From Dinoroseobacter sp042096155 (lineage in GTDB: Bacteria > Pseudomonadota > Alphaproteobacteria > Rhodobacterales > Rhodobacteraceae): a stretch of DNA of 64,000 nucleotides. A program made the translations under genes and the position numbers. The stretch lies in NCBI GenBank assembly GCA_042096155.1, contig JBELMC010000002.1, positions 1 to 64,000 on the forward strand, read 5' to 3'. Positions 36,299 to 44,223 of this stretch are shown one piece after another. Numbering within the stretch: the stretch's first letter is position 1; the number at the start of each line of letters is the position of its first letter. Below the pieces are notes generated by a model. The model saw nothing but the letters and a program-made list of their open reading frames with translations, searched no databases and was not told where the DNA came from.

Positions 36299-37264
36299 TT
36301 AGTTCCCCCCTCCGGTATAGGCTTCATAGCCATAGGCTTCGGTGTAATCCGGTGCAAAATTATGTTCGACCGCCCAAAGGAACCAGTTGTCCACGACCGT
36401 GCCGGTCAGCAGGATGCCGATACCACCGGTAATCGGGGTCAACACGGCGAACCACCAGGCCCAGCGGTGGATACCTTCCATTGTGGCATTGAATCCCATG
36501 GTCCAGCGCCAGAATAACGCAGCGCGCTCCGAAGCCGTTCCACGATCGACAATCTGCTCCAGCTCGCGGTCACCGCCGAAACGGGTCACGGCGAGAATTG
36601 TCGCGCCATGCATGGCGAACAACAACACCGAGCCGTAAAGAAACACAATGCTCAGCGCGTGGAACGGATTGTAGTACAGATTGCCATAACGGATTGAGAA
36701 CGCCGTCGTCCAATCGAGATGCGGAAAGATCCCGTAGGGCACGGCCTCTGACCACGAGCCCATAAGGACCGGACGAAACAGACCCAACACGAGGAACAAC
36801 CAAATCGCAGCGGCAAAAGCCCATGCAACATGTTTTCCCATCTTATGCGCATCAGCCAGCAGATACGTCCGCAACCACCAGCTGAGCACCGACACCAACA
36901 AAAAGAAGCTGGACAGAATGTACCAACCACCATCATTGAGAGGCGGCATGCGAAGCCCATATTCGGGCGATGGCGGCTCTAGGGCAAGCCAGAACAACTG
37001 GCGGATAAACTCGGGGATCGAGTAACCAACCTGCGACAGCATGTTAAAGCCGACAATATTGAACCAAGCCAATCCAGTCGCCAGGCTGATAACACCTGCC
37101 CACCCGAGATAGATTGGGCCAAGCTGTGCATTGCCCAACCATCCCAAAAGAGTGCTGAATGTCGCGGTTTTTGTGCGTTCCGAGGCAGAGTCTGCGGTCG
37201 CCATGCCCATTTCTGGAGCGGCCTGAACCTGCACTTGGGTGAAAATATTTTGATACTCAGGCAT
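36299..37264 (-). CDS. pufM: Photosynthetic reaction centre M subunit
   Basis: Core subunit binding QA, the special pair and carotenoid. 321 aa with five helices; family patches ISLATGLAWFNIVGFNMLSQ, PHLDWTTAFSIRYGNLYYNP, and the His/non-haem iron region HRWAWWFAVLTPITGGIG. The C-terminus (PDYTEAYGYEAYTGGGN) matches cytochrome-containing reaction centres. It starts 3 nt after the pufL stop. Confidence 0.98.
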   Translation of the reverse strand: MPEYQNIFTQVQVQAAPEMGMATADSASERTKTATFSTLLGWLGNAQLGPIYLGWAGVISLATGLAWFNIVGFNMLSQVGYSIPEFIRQLFWLALEPPSPEYGLRMPPLNDGGWYILSSFFLLVSVLSWWLRTYLLADAHKMGKHVAWAFAAAIWLFLVLGLFRPVLMGSWSEAVPYGIFPHLDWTTAFSIRYGNLYYNPFHALSIVFLYGSVLLFAMHGATILAVTRFGGDRELEQIVDRGTASERAALFWRWTMGFNATMEGIHRWAWWFAVLTPITGGIGILLTGTVVDNWFLWAVEHNFAPDYTEAYGYEAYTGGGN

Positions 37265-37267
37265 AGA

Positions 37268-38107
37268 TCACAACCCCACTTGAGACGGCCAGATCGGCAA
37301 ATCGAGCCACCAGCTCCACCATTCAGGCCAACCTTTGGTCCAGACCGGACCACTGATGATGATACAGACGGCGCTAAAGAACACCGCGTTCAAAGCCAGC
37401 AACAAACCAACGCGATGAATGCCCAATGTGCCGACTGAATAACCGATGAAATCGCGAAAGAACGTGTCCTCGTGATCGGGTGTCTTCATCTCTTCGCCTT
37501 TGACCGGATTGGCTGCCGACAAAACCAAGGCGCCATGAAGGGCCAAGGCCAAGGTTGTGGTGAAGAACAGAGTAACGGCCAACATATGTGCTGGATTGTA
37601 ATGGAAGTGCAGATAGGCGTAGCCTGTGTTGCTGACCCAATCGAGGTGGCTGAAAATCCCGTAAGGGAAACCATGCCCCCATGCGCCCATCAAAAGCGGG
37701 CGGAAAACAACCAGCGTGACATAAGCGAGGATTGCAAAGCCAAAGGCAACTGGAACGTGATACCCCATGCCCAGCTTACGGCAAATCTCGACCTCTCGCA
37801 GCGCCCAGCTGACAAATGCCGCGATCGCGCAAATAGTGATCACCTGCCACAATCCACCTTCAGCCAAGGGCGCAAGACCCAGACCGTAGGATAAATCCGG
37901 CGGTGCTATATTGATCAACCAAGGGTTAAACTCGCCCTGAATAGCGGCCCCCCAAAAGATCAGAATTGTTCCCAAGGCAGCAAAAAAAGCTGTCGTAACC
38001 CCGAAGAAGCCCACATAAAACGGGCCTACCCAAAAGTCGAACAGATCGCCGCCGATCAGCGTCCCTCCACGGACGCGATACTTTCTCTCGAAGCTGAGCA
38101 AAGCCAT
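37268..38107 (-). CDS. pufL: Photosynthetic reaction centre L subunit
   Basis: Core subunit binding QB and the active electron-transfer branch. 279 aa from the ATG at 38107 (MALLSFERKYRVRGGTLIGG), five helices; PYGIFSHLDWVSNTGYAYLH and HYNPAHMLAVTLFFTTTLAL include the special-pair His region; GTLGIHRVGLLLALNAVFFS follows. It lies behind the pufA-pufL intercistronic hairpin. Confidence 0.98.
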   Translation of the reverse strand: MALLSFERKYRVRGGTLIGGDLFDFWVGPFYVGFFGVTTAFFAALGTILIFWGAAIQGEFNPWLINIAPPDLSYGLGLAPLAEGGLWQVITICAIAAFVSWALREVEICRKLGMGYHVPVAFGFAILAYVTLVVFRPLLMGAWGHGFPYGIFSHLDWVSNTGYAYLHFHYNPAHMLAVTLFFTTTLALALHGALVLSAANPVKGEEMKTPDHEDTFFRDFIGYSVGTLGIHRVGLLLALNAVFFSAVCIIISGPVWTKGWPEWWSWWLDLPIWPSQVGL

Positions 38108-38175
38108 CGTTTGTCTCCGCAAATGGCGGCTTATCCGGGATCCGGCTTGCCGTCAGTTGTTATCATTCATTTGGC

Positions 38176-38208
38176 GCGGGCGAAATCACACGGGGTTGTC
38201 CCGCCCGC
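38176..38208 (-). repeat. pufA-pufL intercistronic hairpin
   Basis: GCGGGCG (38176-38182) pairs with CGCCCGC (38202-38208), a 7-bp all-GC stem with a 19-nt loop, in the 147-nt gap between pufA and pufL. In Rhodobacter a hairpin at this place stabilises the pufBA segment against 3' decay and gives LH1 excess over reaction centre. Confidence 0.65.
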
Positions 38209-38254
38209 AGCCCTTGTCTGTCTGGAGGGCCCGCACGCAACGCGCGGAACCACA

Positions 38255-38416
38255 TCACATCGCAGCTTTTTGGGCCGCCAGTTCAAACCAGTTGAAGTGC
38301 TCGGTGCTGAGCAAGACGAGATGAATCATCGCCGCCAGCAAGAACAAAAACACGCCCTGCGCAACGAAAACGCGGCGCGGGTCGAAGATCAGCCAGATCT
38401 TATAAAACTTATGCAT
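38255..38416 (-). CDS. pufA: Light-harvesting 1 alpha polypeptide
   Basis: LH1 alpha chain: one transmembrane helix binding bacteriochlorophyll through His32 (AAMIHLVLLS). 53 aa, starting MHKFYKIWLIFDPRRVF, the usual LH1-alpha N-terminus. GGAGC lies before the ATG. It follows pufB by 12 nt. The gene is short enough to be missed by length-limited searches. Confidence 0.97.
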   Translation of the reverse strand: MHKFYKIWLIFDPRRVFVAQGVFLFLLAAMIHLVLLSTEHFNWFELAAQKAAM

Positions 38417-38428
38417 GTTCTTTGCTCC

Positions 38429-38578
38429 TTAGAACCAGGGACGCCAGATGAAGACGGCAAGATGAGCGACAATTGCCACCGCCGAAAACAGCGAAAGCCC
38501 GCCCATATAGACCGAATGAAGCTCTTGAGCTTGCTCATCGGTCAGACCCGTGAAGGACAGGTCAGTTTTATCAGCCAT
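38429..38578 (-). CDS. pufB: Light-harvesting 1 beta polypeptide
   Basis: LH1 beta chain. 49 aa, MADKTDLSFTGLTDEQAQEL, with conserved His21 and bacteriochlorophyll-ligand His39 (VAHLAVFIWRPWF at the C-terminus). A strong GGAGGAAATACT precedes the ATG at 38578. First structural gene after pufQ. Confidence 0.97.
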   Translation of the reverse strand: MADKTDLSFTGLTDEQAQELHSVYMGGLSLFSAVAIVAHLAVFIWRPWF

Positions 38579-38697
38579 AGTATTTCCTCCGGAAGAAGTG
38601 CTGATACCGCGAACCCCGCGGCCGGGCCCCGACAGAGACTCATCCTCTGCCGGCAACTCCGTCTACCTTGCGATAAACGAAGGATAGGCGGCGCCGG

Positions 38698-38919
38698 TCA
38701 CGCCGAAAAAATCATTGGGGTGATGATCCGTGCCTGGGACCAGGCGCGGGCAATCGGACCCTTGGTTTTGAAAGTCTTCTGTCGCAGTGAGGCAAGACTC
38801 CAAGACAGCAAGGCCACTGGCAGCGCTGCAACGAAGATAATCGCAAAATAAGTGTAATATTCAGCCTTAGGCTGGGTTCGAACGCGTGGGATTGGCCCAT
38901 TGATATTATGGTCGGTCAT
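38698..38919 (-). CDS. pufQ: PufQ, bacteriochlorophyll-related regulator
   Basis: Small single-helix membrane protein (73 aa) upstream of pufBA, thought to help supply bacteriochlorophyll to RC-LH1. It has a hydrophobic helix (YYTYFAIIFVAALPVALLSW, about 21-40) and a basic C-terminus ending in ARIITPMIFSA, typical of PufQ. Its ATG overlaps the bchZ stop (ATGA), linking the bchCXYZ and puf genes. Confidence 0.88.
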   Translation of the reverse strand: MTDHNINGPIPRVRTQPKAEYYTYFAIIFVAALPVALLSWSLASLRQKTFKTKGPIARAWSQARIITPMIFSA

Positions 38920-40394
38920 GCCGGTTCTCCCTGTTTTTGTGTCTTGGTTTTAGGTGCGAGTTCTTGCATGGTCTTAAGAACCACGCGCTCTGCTCCGGAT
39001 TCGAGTGCGGCTTTTTCCGCCGCATCGCGCAATGATTTTGCGGCCGAAATTCGGGTAAGAATCGGATGCTCAGACACGATTTTGTCGAGCAGTCGCTGGG
39101 CATCGTCATCCCACGGAAAATCGCGCCGAAGCGTGGTGGGCGTTGCGGCCGCGCTGTCCATTTCTGCGCCCAGCGGCAAAATATGGAACAACGCATCGAA
39201 CAGGCTGTTGCAGACTTCTTGGACCAGATAGGTGGCCCCCGCATAGCCCATCATTGGCGTGCCGGTCGCCCGACGAATTGCAGCGCCCGGAAAACTGGCC
39301 GGTATAAAGGCTGGTTTCGGACCAAAGCCCGCGGACATTTCTGCCAGATACATTTTCTCGTTGATCGACCCCATAACAACCAATGGTCGCTTGGTGTGCA
39401 TCATATGACGCACATCATCATTATCTGTCTTTTTGCCAGCAACGCGCGCTACGGCGAAGGCGCAAGGCAAACCAAGGTCGGCTTCCAGAAAATTGCGGAT
39501 GCCACGGGCGTATGTTTCATTGGCGACAATCGCGAAACTGGCGGTGGCGAAAAAGTCTTGCGTCACCGAGCGCCACAGATCCCAGATCGGCTTGATGGTT
39601 GAGTGCTTTTCCTGCGAGATGAAAGGCTCAGGATCGAGCCCCGTCAATTCACCCAGTTTGGTCAAAAACGCGGTCGTGCTTTCGACGCCAATAGGGGCCT
39701 GCAAATAGGGTTTGCCAAGAGCTTCGCAAAGCCCGCGGCCAAATTCCCGATACATGCAGATATTGACATCGGCATTGACCAGGTTGCGCATCTCAGCCAG
39801 ATGAGCGCCCAACGGCATCACCATATTCACCTCAGCCCCGATCCCTTCGATCAGACGCCGAATCTCCGCCAGATCTGAGGGCATGTTGAACGTGCCATAC
39901 ATGGGACCCAGGATGTTGACTCTGGGCTTTGCATCGTCGGCGCGCTTCTTTTCAGGCGGCATCCGACCTTTGGTCATTCCAAATTCAGTAAAGATCCAGG
40001 TCATTGCGCGATCCGCGGCTTCCCATTGATCTTCGTCGATGGTGCGTGGCAAAAACCGTTGGATATTCGTGCCCATAGGGGTGACGCCCCCGCCGATCAT
40101 CTCAGCGATCGAACCGGTCACAACCACCGCAGGCAGCGCAGGATCAAGCGTTTCCCAAGCACGGCGCATTGCGCCTTCTGTCCCATCGCGGCCAAGTTCT
40201 TCTTCACCCAAACCAGTGGTGACAATTGGCAACTCATGCGGTGGAAGCCCATCGGTGTAGTGCAGAACAGACGTTACTGGCAGATTTTCACAGCCAACTG
40301 GCCCATCAATAACAACCTGCAAACCTTTAACCGCAGTGAAGGCATAAACGGCACCCCAATAGCCACCAGCGCGATCGTGATCCTGAATTAACAT
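38916..40394 (-). CDS. bchZ: Chlorophyllide a reductase subunit Z
   Basis: NifK-like subunit of chlorophyllide a oxidoreductase, which reduces ring B. 492 aa from the ATG at 40394 (MLIQDHDRAGGYWGAVYAFT), overlapping the bchY stop by 1 nt (TGATG). DGPVGCENLPVTSVLHYTD carries a cluster Cys; VVVTGSIAEMIGGG follows. Partner of BchX and BchY. Confidence 0.96.
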   Translation of the reverse strand: MLIQDHDRAGGYWGAVYAFTAVKGLQVVIDGPVGCENLPVTSVLHYTDGLPPHELPIVTTGLGEEELGRDGTEGAMRRAWETLDPALPAVVVTGSIAEMIGGGVTPMGTNIQRFLPRTIDEDQWEAADRAMTWIFTEFGMTKGRMPPEKKRADDAKPRVNILGPMYGTFNMPSDLAEIRRLIEGIGAEVNMVMPLGAHLAEMRNLVNADVNICMYREFGRGLCEALGKPYLQAPIGVESTTAFLTKLGELTGLDPEPFISQEKHSTIKPIWDLWRSVTQDFFATASFAIVANETYARGIRNFLEADLGLPCAFAVARVAGKKTDNDDVRHMMHTKRPLVVMGSINEKMYLAEMSAGFGPKPAFIPASFPGAAIRRATGTPMMGYAGATYLVQEVCNSLFDALFHILPLGAEMDSAAATPTTLRRDFPWDDDAQRLLDKIVSEHPILTRISAAKSLRDAAEKAALESGAERVVLKTMQELAPKTKTQKQGEPA

Positions 40395-41974
40395 CAGATC
40401 ATCTCCGCTGCTTTGGCCGCGCGGGCTTGCTTGGCGAGCTTCTTTTGCTGAATGGCCCGGAAGTCCGGCCGCAGATTGGGCGCACCCTCCCAGATGCCTG
40501 CGGCATCGCCTTCGCCAACCCCTGCAAAAAAAGATTTCATATGAGACATACGGTCTTTGTTGCCCATCGCAGCGTTGACAACTTGCTGCAAACTGCCAGC
40601 ACCCATGACCCCCATAAGGGGGCGTGCCGAAATCAGATTGGTGAAGTACAGGCTTGGTATTCCGAGCTCTTTGCCTTTTTGGACAACAGGCGTGGTGCCG
40701 ATGGCCAGATCGGGTTTGATCGCCTCCATAGCAGCGCAATCGTCTTCAAGACTGGCGCGGTACGTGACTTTCACACCCCGCGCTTCAAGCCATGCGCAAT
40801 CGCTCTCGGACCATTTTGTTTTGGCACATGCGGTGCCAACATACGGTACAGTGGCGCCAGACTCGATCAGCAGACGCGCGACCAAAAGCTCCGAGCCCTC
40901 GTAACCGGATAGAGTGATCGTACCAGTCACAGGAGTTGTTGAAAGTGCTTGCCGGATACCAGGCAAAACCAGATTTTGAGCCTCTGCAATCTTATTGGCC
41001 GAAAGACCAAAGGCATCGCCAATATTGGCAAGCCAAGCGGCAGTGCCATCATGACCAACGGGCGCAGAGCCAATGATCGGGCGACCGGCGGCCTCAAACT
41101 CTCGGACGGCGGCAGTGTAGAACGGATGAACGGCCGCAACAGCGCCGCAATCCAACGCAGCATAAAGCTCGCGCCACTCACGGCAGGGAACGACCGGACC
41201 TGCCGCCAGACCGAGTGGCGCGAGCATCTGACCAATCCCGATAGGATCAGCCGGAAACATCTCTCCAAGGAGAGATATTGTGGGACGGTCTGACGTCCCT
41301 GAGGCCGGGGCTTGGACAGGCCCCGCCTCAACTTCTGCGCGGGCGTAATTGAGCATAGCGCCCGCCAGAATGTCTTTGGCCTCAGCATGGGTTGGAACCC
41401 CAAAGCCAGGCACATCTATACCAACGATACGTACACCATTGATTTCACTTGGTAAAAGCCGTAGAGGAACGCCCGAGGCGGACGGCACGCAAAGGTTTGT
41501 CACCACGATGGCATCATATTGATCAGGGTCGGCCATCTTGTGAACAGCGTCCCGGATGTCTTCGTATAACTTACCGGTGACAAGGCTTTCTGAATTGAAC
41601 GGCACATAACCAACCGAGCGACGCGCACCATAGAAATGGCTGACAAAGGTCAGCCCATAGACACAGCACGCCGAGCCTGACAGCATCGTACCAACTCGAC
41701 GCATACGCAGACCGACGCGGAGCGAACCAAAGGCAGGGCACATGGATTGAGGCTTGTCATGGGGGCCGACCGGATAGTCCGACGCGTATTGATCTAGGAT
41801 CTCACCCATACCAGCGGCACGCGCGGCGGCTTCCATTTGCTCACCCGGCGCATGACACCCCATACCATCCGGCTTTATCTCAGGGGCACCGGGATCGCGG
41901 TTTGGTGTGCCCTCGATGATCTCGGCGCGATCAGCCGCATCATATCGCACCTCTGTGCCTGGATTATCCATCAT
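40394..41974 (-). CDS. bchY: Chlorophyllide a reductase subunit Y
   Basis: NifD-like subunit of chlorophyllide a oxidoreductase. 526 aa from ATG 41974 (MMDNPGTEV); the frame stays open to 42052. Conserved cysteines are visible in GMGCHAPGEQ, QSMCPAFGSLRVGLRMRR and SGSACCVYGLTFVSHFYGA. The first 40 residues are poorly conserved, and the start is uncertain because 173 nt separate it from bchX. Confidence 0.94.
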   Translation of the reverse strand: MMDNPGTEVRYDAADRAEIIEGTPNRDPGAPEIKPDGMGCHAPGEQMEAAARAAGMGEILDQYASDYPVGPHDKPQSMCPAFGSLRVGLRMRRVGTMLSGSACCVYGLTFVSHFYGARRSVGYVPFNSESLVTGKLYEDIRDAVHKMADPDQYDAIVVTNLCVPSASGVPLRLLPSEINGVRIVGIDVPGFGVPTHAEAKDILAGAMLNYARAEVEAGPVQAPASGTSDRPTISLLGEMFPADPIGIGQMLAPLGLAAGPVVPCREWRELYAALDCGAVAAVHPFYTAAVREFEAAGRPIIGSAPVGHDGTAAWLANIGDAFGLSANKIAEAQNLVLPGIRQALSTTPVTGTITLSGYEGSELLVARLLIESGATVPYVGTACAKTKWSESDCAWLEARGVKVTYRASLEDDCAAMEAIKPDLAIGTTPVVQKGKELGIPSLYFTNLISARPLMGVMGAGSLQQVVNAAMGNKDRMSHMKSFFAGVGEGDAAGIWEGAPNLRPDFRAIQQKKLAKQARAAKAAEMI

Positions 41975-42155
41975 GGGTCGATCTTCCGTCGCGATAGGGA
42001 CAAACGCCTGTCTGACGGGCATTTGGCATTTCCCCGATCGCGGGCACCGCATGACGCGACGACTGACACAAACTTACCGGGGTCTGGACCGGAGAGTCAG
42101 ACGTCAGCGAGGCCAAAGCCTCGTCCCAACGATCGAGTTCAGAGAGGTCAAACAT
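41964..42155 (-). CDS. Possible small protein between bchX and bchY
   Basis: A 63-codon frame whose ATG overlaps the bchX stop (AATGTTTGA) and whose TAA overlaps the proposed bchY start. It begins MFDLSELDRWDEALASLTSD and has no recognised domain. The tight overlap at both ends is the pattern of a translated operon gene, but it may be a chance frame or the remnant of a longer bchY N-terminus shifted in frame. Confidence 0.3.
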   Translation of the reverse strand: MFDLSELDRWDEALASLTSDSPVQTPVSLCQSSRHAVPAIGEMPNARQTGVCPYRDGRSTHDG

Positions 42156-43152
42156 TGTCGTAAATAACCTCAAGTGACTGCTTTGGCTTGGCATTCTTGC
42201 CGCGCATATCTGCATCTGTGGCTGGAACCAGAACGTAATCGGCACCTGTATCTTTGTTGTCGAACAAGTTCAGCAGTCCGTCTTGATCCAGCGCGACCGG
42301 ACGCATAGGTGGCGCAAGGGCGACATTGTTGCCCAGCTCAGCAAACATCTCACCCCACGCGCTGGCAGCGGTGCCAACGATCTGATAATTCGCCGATTTT
42401 TTGCGCAGATCGTCATTTTGCGGGATCGACGCCAAAATCGGAATATCCACCGCTTTGGCAAAAGCCTGTGCCTCGCCTGTGCCGTCATCTTTATTGATGA
42501 CAAGACCGGCAACGCCGACATTTCCGCCGAGCTTTCGAAAATACTCCACCGCAGAACACACATTGTTGGCCACATAGAGCGATTGCAGATCGTTAGACGC
42601 GACAAGAATGACCTTCTGCGCCATATCGCGAGCAATCGGCAAACCAAAACCGCCGCACACAACATCGCCCAAGAAATCGAGCAGAACATAGTCGAAATCC
42701 CAGTCGTGAAAGCCCAGCTTCTCCAGCAGCTCAAAACCATGGATGATGCCGCGCCCACCGCAGCCCCGTCCAACCTCGGGGCCGCCGAGCTCCATCGCGA
42801 ATACGCCACCGCGTTTGTAGCAAACATCGCCAATCTTGACTTCCTCACCGGCGAGCTTCTTCTTGGTTGAGGTTTCAATGATTGTCGGGCAAGCCTTTCC
42901 TCCGAACAACAAGCTGGTGGTATCTGATTTTGGATCACAGCCGATCAGCAAAACCCGCTTGCCCTGCTCAGCCATCATGTGACTGAGATTTGCGAGAGTG
43001 AAGCTTTTCCCGATACCGCCCTTGCCATAGATTGCGATAATCTGAGTTTTCTTTGTCGGCTCACCCTGGGGGACTTCGAGCGTTGGCTCTTCTTTGGCTT
43101 CATCGCGCAGCCGCTGATCAAAATCTTTCAGGTTTGGTACGTCCAGGCTCAT
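42148..43152 (-). CDS. bchX: Chlorophyllide a reductase iron protein subunit X
   Basis: NifH-like ATPase donating electrons to BchYZ. 334 aa from the ATG at 43152 (MSLDVPNLKDFDQRLRDEAK) after GGGAGG. P-loop IYGKGGIGKSFTLANL; cluster Cys in GRGCGGRGI and GDVVCGGFG. The start overlaps the bchC stop (ATGA). Confidence 0.97.
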   Translation of the reverse strand: MSLDVPNLKDFDQRLRDEAKEEPTLEVPQGEPTKKTQIIAIYGKGGIGKSFTLANLSHMMAEQGKRVLLIGCDPKSDTTSLLFGGKACPTIIETSTKKKLAGEEVKIGDVCYKRGGVFAMELGGPEVGRGCGGRGIIHGFELLEKLGFHDWDFDYVLLDFLGDVVCGGFGLPIARDMAQKVILVASNDLQSLYVANNVCSAVEYFRKLGGNVGVAGLVINKDDGTGEAQAFAKAVDIPILASIPQNDDLRKKSANYQIVGTAASAWGEMFAELGNNVALAPPMRPVALDQDGLLNLFDNKDTGADYVLVPATDADMRGKNAKPKQSLEVIYDNV

Positions 43153-44090
43153 GAATTCGCCTCCCAGTTCAGGATCATTTTCAGACAAGCCGGATCTTCG
43201 AACGCGGTCTGATACGCGGCTTCGGCATGACTGGCAGGTGTTGTATGGGTGATCAGCCCGGCAAGACTGAGCGCGCCACTTTCCAACAACGCATTCGTGG
43301 CATTCAGATCATCGCGCTGCCATTCCGCGGCAATACGGAACCGGGCCTCTTTCATAAAGGCGGGGGGAAAGGCAAAAGACAGCGGCTCGGGATAGAACCC
43401 GGCAAGGACAATCTCGCCGCCTTTTTTTAGGCGCATAATCAAGCTGTTGAGCAATTCACCATTGCCCGAGCAATCATAGATTGCCGTATAGTCGTGACGC
43501 CCGTCGGCATCGGGATGAAGAACCTCGTAGCCAATCGCGCCAGACATGCGATTTTCATCGATTTCCCACACTGTCGGCGCAGGCGCCCCAGCGGCAACGG
43601 TCAAGCGCGCCAGCAAGCGACCCAAAACGCCATGGCCGACAATCAAATCCGGCATGGCCGTGTTCAGACCGGCAATTGCATGACGCGCCGTGGCAGCAAG
43701 CGCCAGAAGTGCGCCCTCCGCCTTCAGCGTGGTGTCAATTTTGATCGCACGCGAAGCGTCTGACACAAGGCAAGACGCAGCCCCACCGAACAATCCTTTC
43801 ACCTCACCAAAGCACGACGCACCTGGCACGAATACGCGATCGCCCACTTTATAGGGGGTGTCAGCCCCAGCCTCGACCACCTCACCGGCGGCCTCGTAGC
43901 CCGGAACAAGTGGGAAGCTGAAACCAGGAAACGGGGGCATATTGCCCGACCAAAACAGCTTTTCGGTTCCGGTCGAGATACCGGAGTAGTCAATCTTAAC
44001 AACGATGTCCGACGCGCTTGGATCCGCAACAGCAAGGGATTGCAGCCCCAGCTGTTTTGGTCCGGTCAAAACAATCGCGTCCGTATGCAT
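43149..44090 (-). CDS. bchC: Bacteriochlorophyllide a dehydrogenase
   Basis: Oxidises the 3-hydroxyethyl group to acetyl, completing the bacteriochlorin. 313 aa, MDR-type dehydrogenase fold (GYEAAGEVVEAG, GVLGRLLARLTVAAGA). Three ATGs are stacked in frame (44102, 44096, 44090); I choose 44090, which has GAGG six bases upstream and matches family length. The first bch gene behind the two-box PpsR promoter, within the crtEF-bchCXYZ-puf superoperon. Confidence 0.95.
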   Translation of the reverse strand: MHTDAIVLTGPKQLGLQSLAVADPSASDIVVKIDYSGISTGTEKLFWSGNMPPFPGFSFPLVPGYEAAGEVVEAGADTPYKVGDRVFVPGASCFGEVKGLFGGAASCLVSDASRAIKIDTTLKAEGALLALAATARHAIAGLNTAMPDLIVGHGVLGRLLARLTVAAGAPAPTVWEIDENRMSGAIGYEVLHPDADGRHDYTAIYDCSGNGELLNSLIMRLKKGGEIVLAGFYPEPLSFAFPPAFMKEARFRIAAEWQRDDLNATNALLESGALSLAGLITHTTPASHAEAAYQTAFEDPACLKMILNWEANS

Positions 44091-44148
44091 TCTCATCCTC
44101 ATTTTGCGATCTCTCGGTTCAAGAGACTCACTTACATAACTGCCTAAG

Positions 44149-44166
44149 TGTAATTTTACAGTTACA
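44149..44166. promoter_or_regulatory. PpsR/CrtJ operator, bchC proximal
   Basis: TGTAATTTTACAGTTACA, TGT-N12-ACA; covers the -10 of the bchC promoter. 26 nt from the second box, about two and a half helical turns. Confidence 0.8.
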
Positions 44167-44180
44167 CACATATGTGTCAA
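44153..44180 (-). promoter_or_regulatory. bchC promoter
   Basis: On the minus strand TTGACA (44180-44175), a 16-nt spacer, and TAAAAT (44158-44153): a near-consensus sigma-70 promoter about 60 nt before bchC. Its -10 lies inside one PpsR box and its -35 inside the other. Confidence 0.7.
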
Positions 44181-44192
44181 CTCTATTAGACA
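44175..44192. promoter_or_regulatory. PpsR/CrtJ operator, bchC distal
   Basis: TGTCAACTCTATTAGACA, TGT-N12-ACA; covers the -35 hexamer of the bchC promoter. Confidence 0.8.
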
Positions 44193-44223
44193 GTACGGCA
44201 AAATTACCAGCCGCATATCAATT

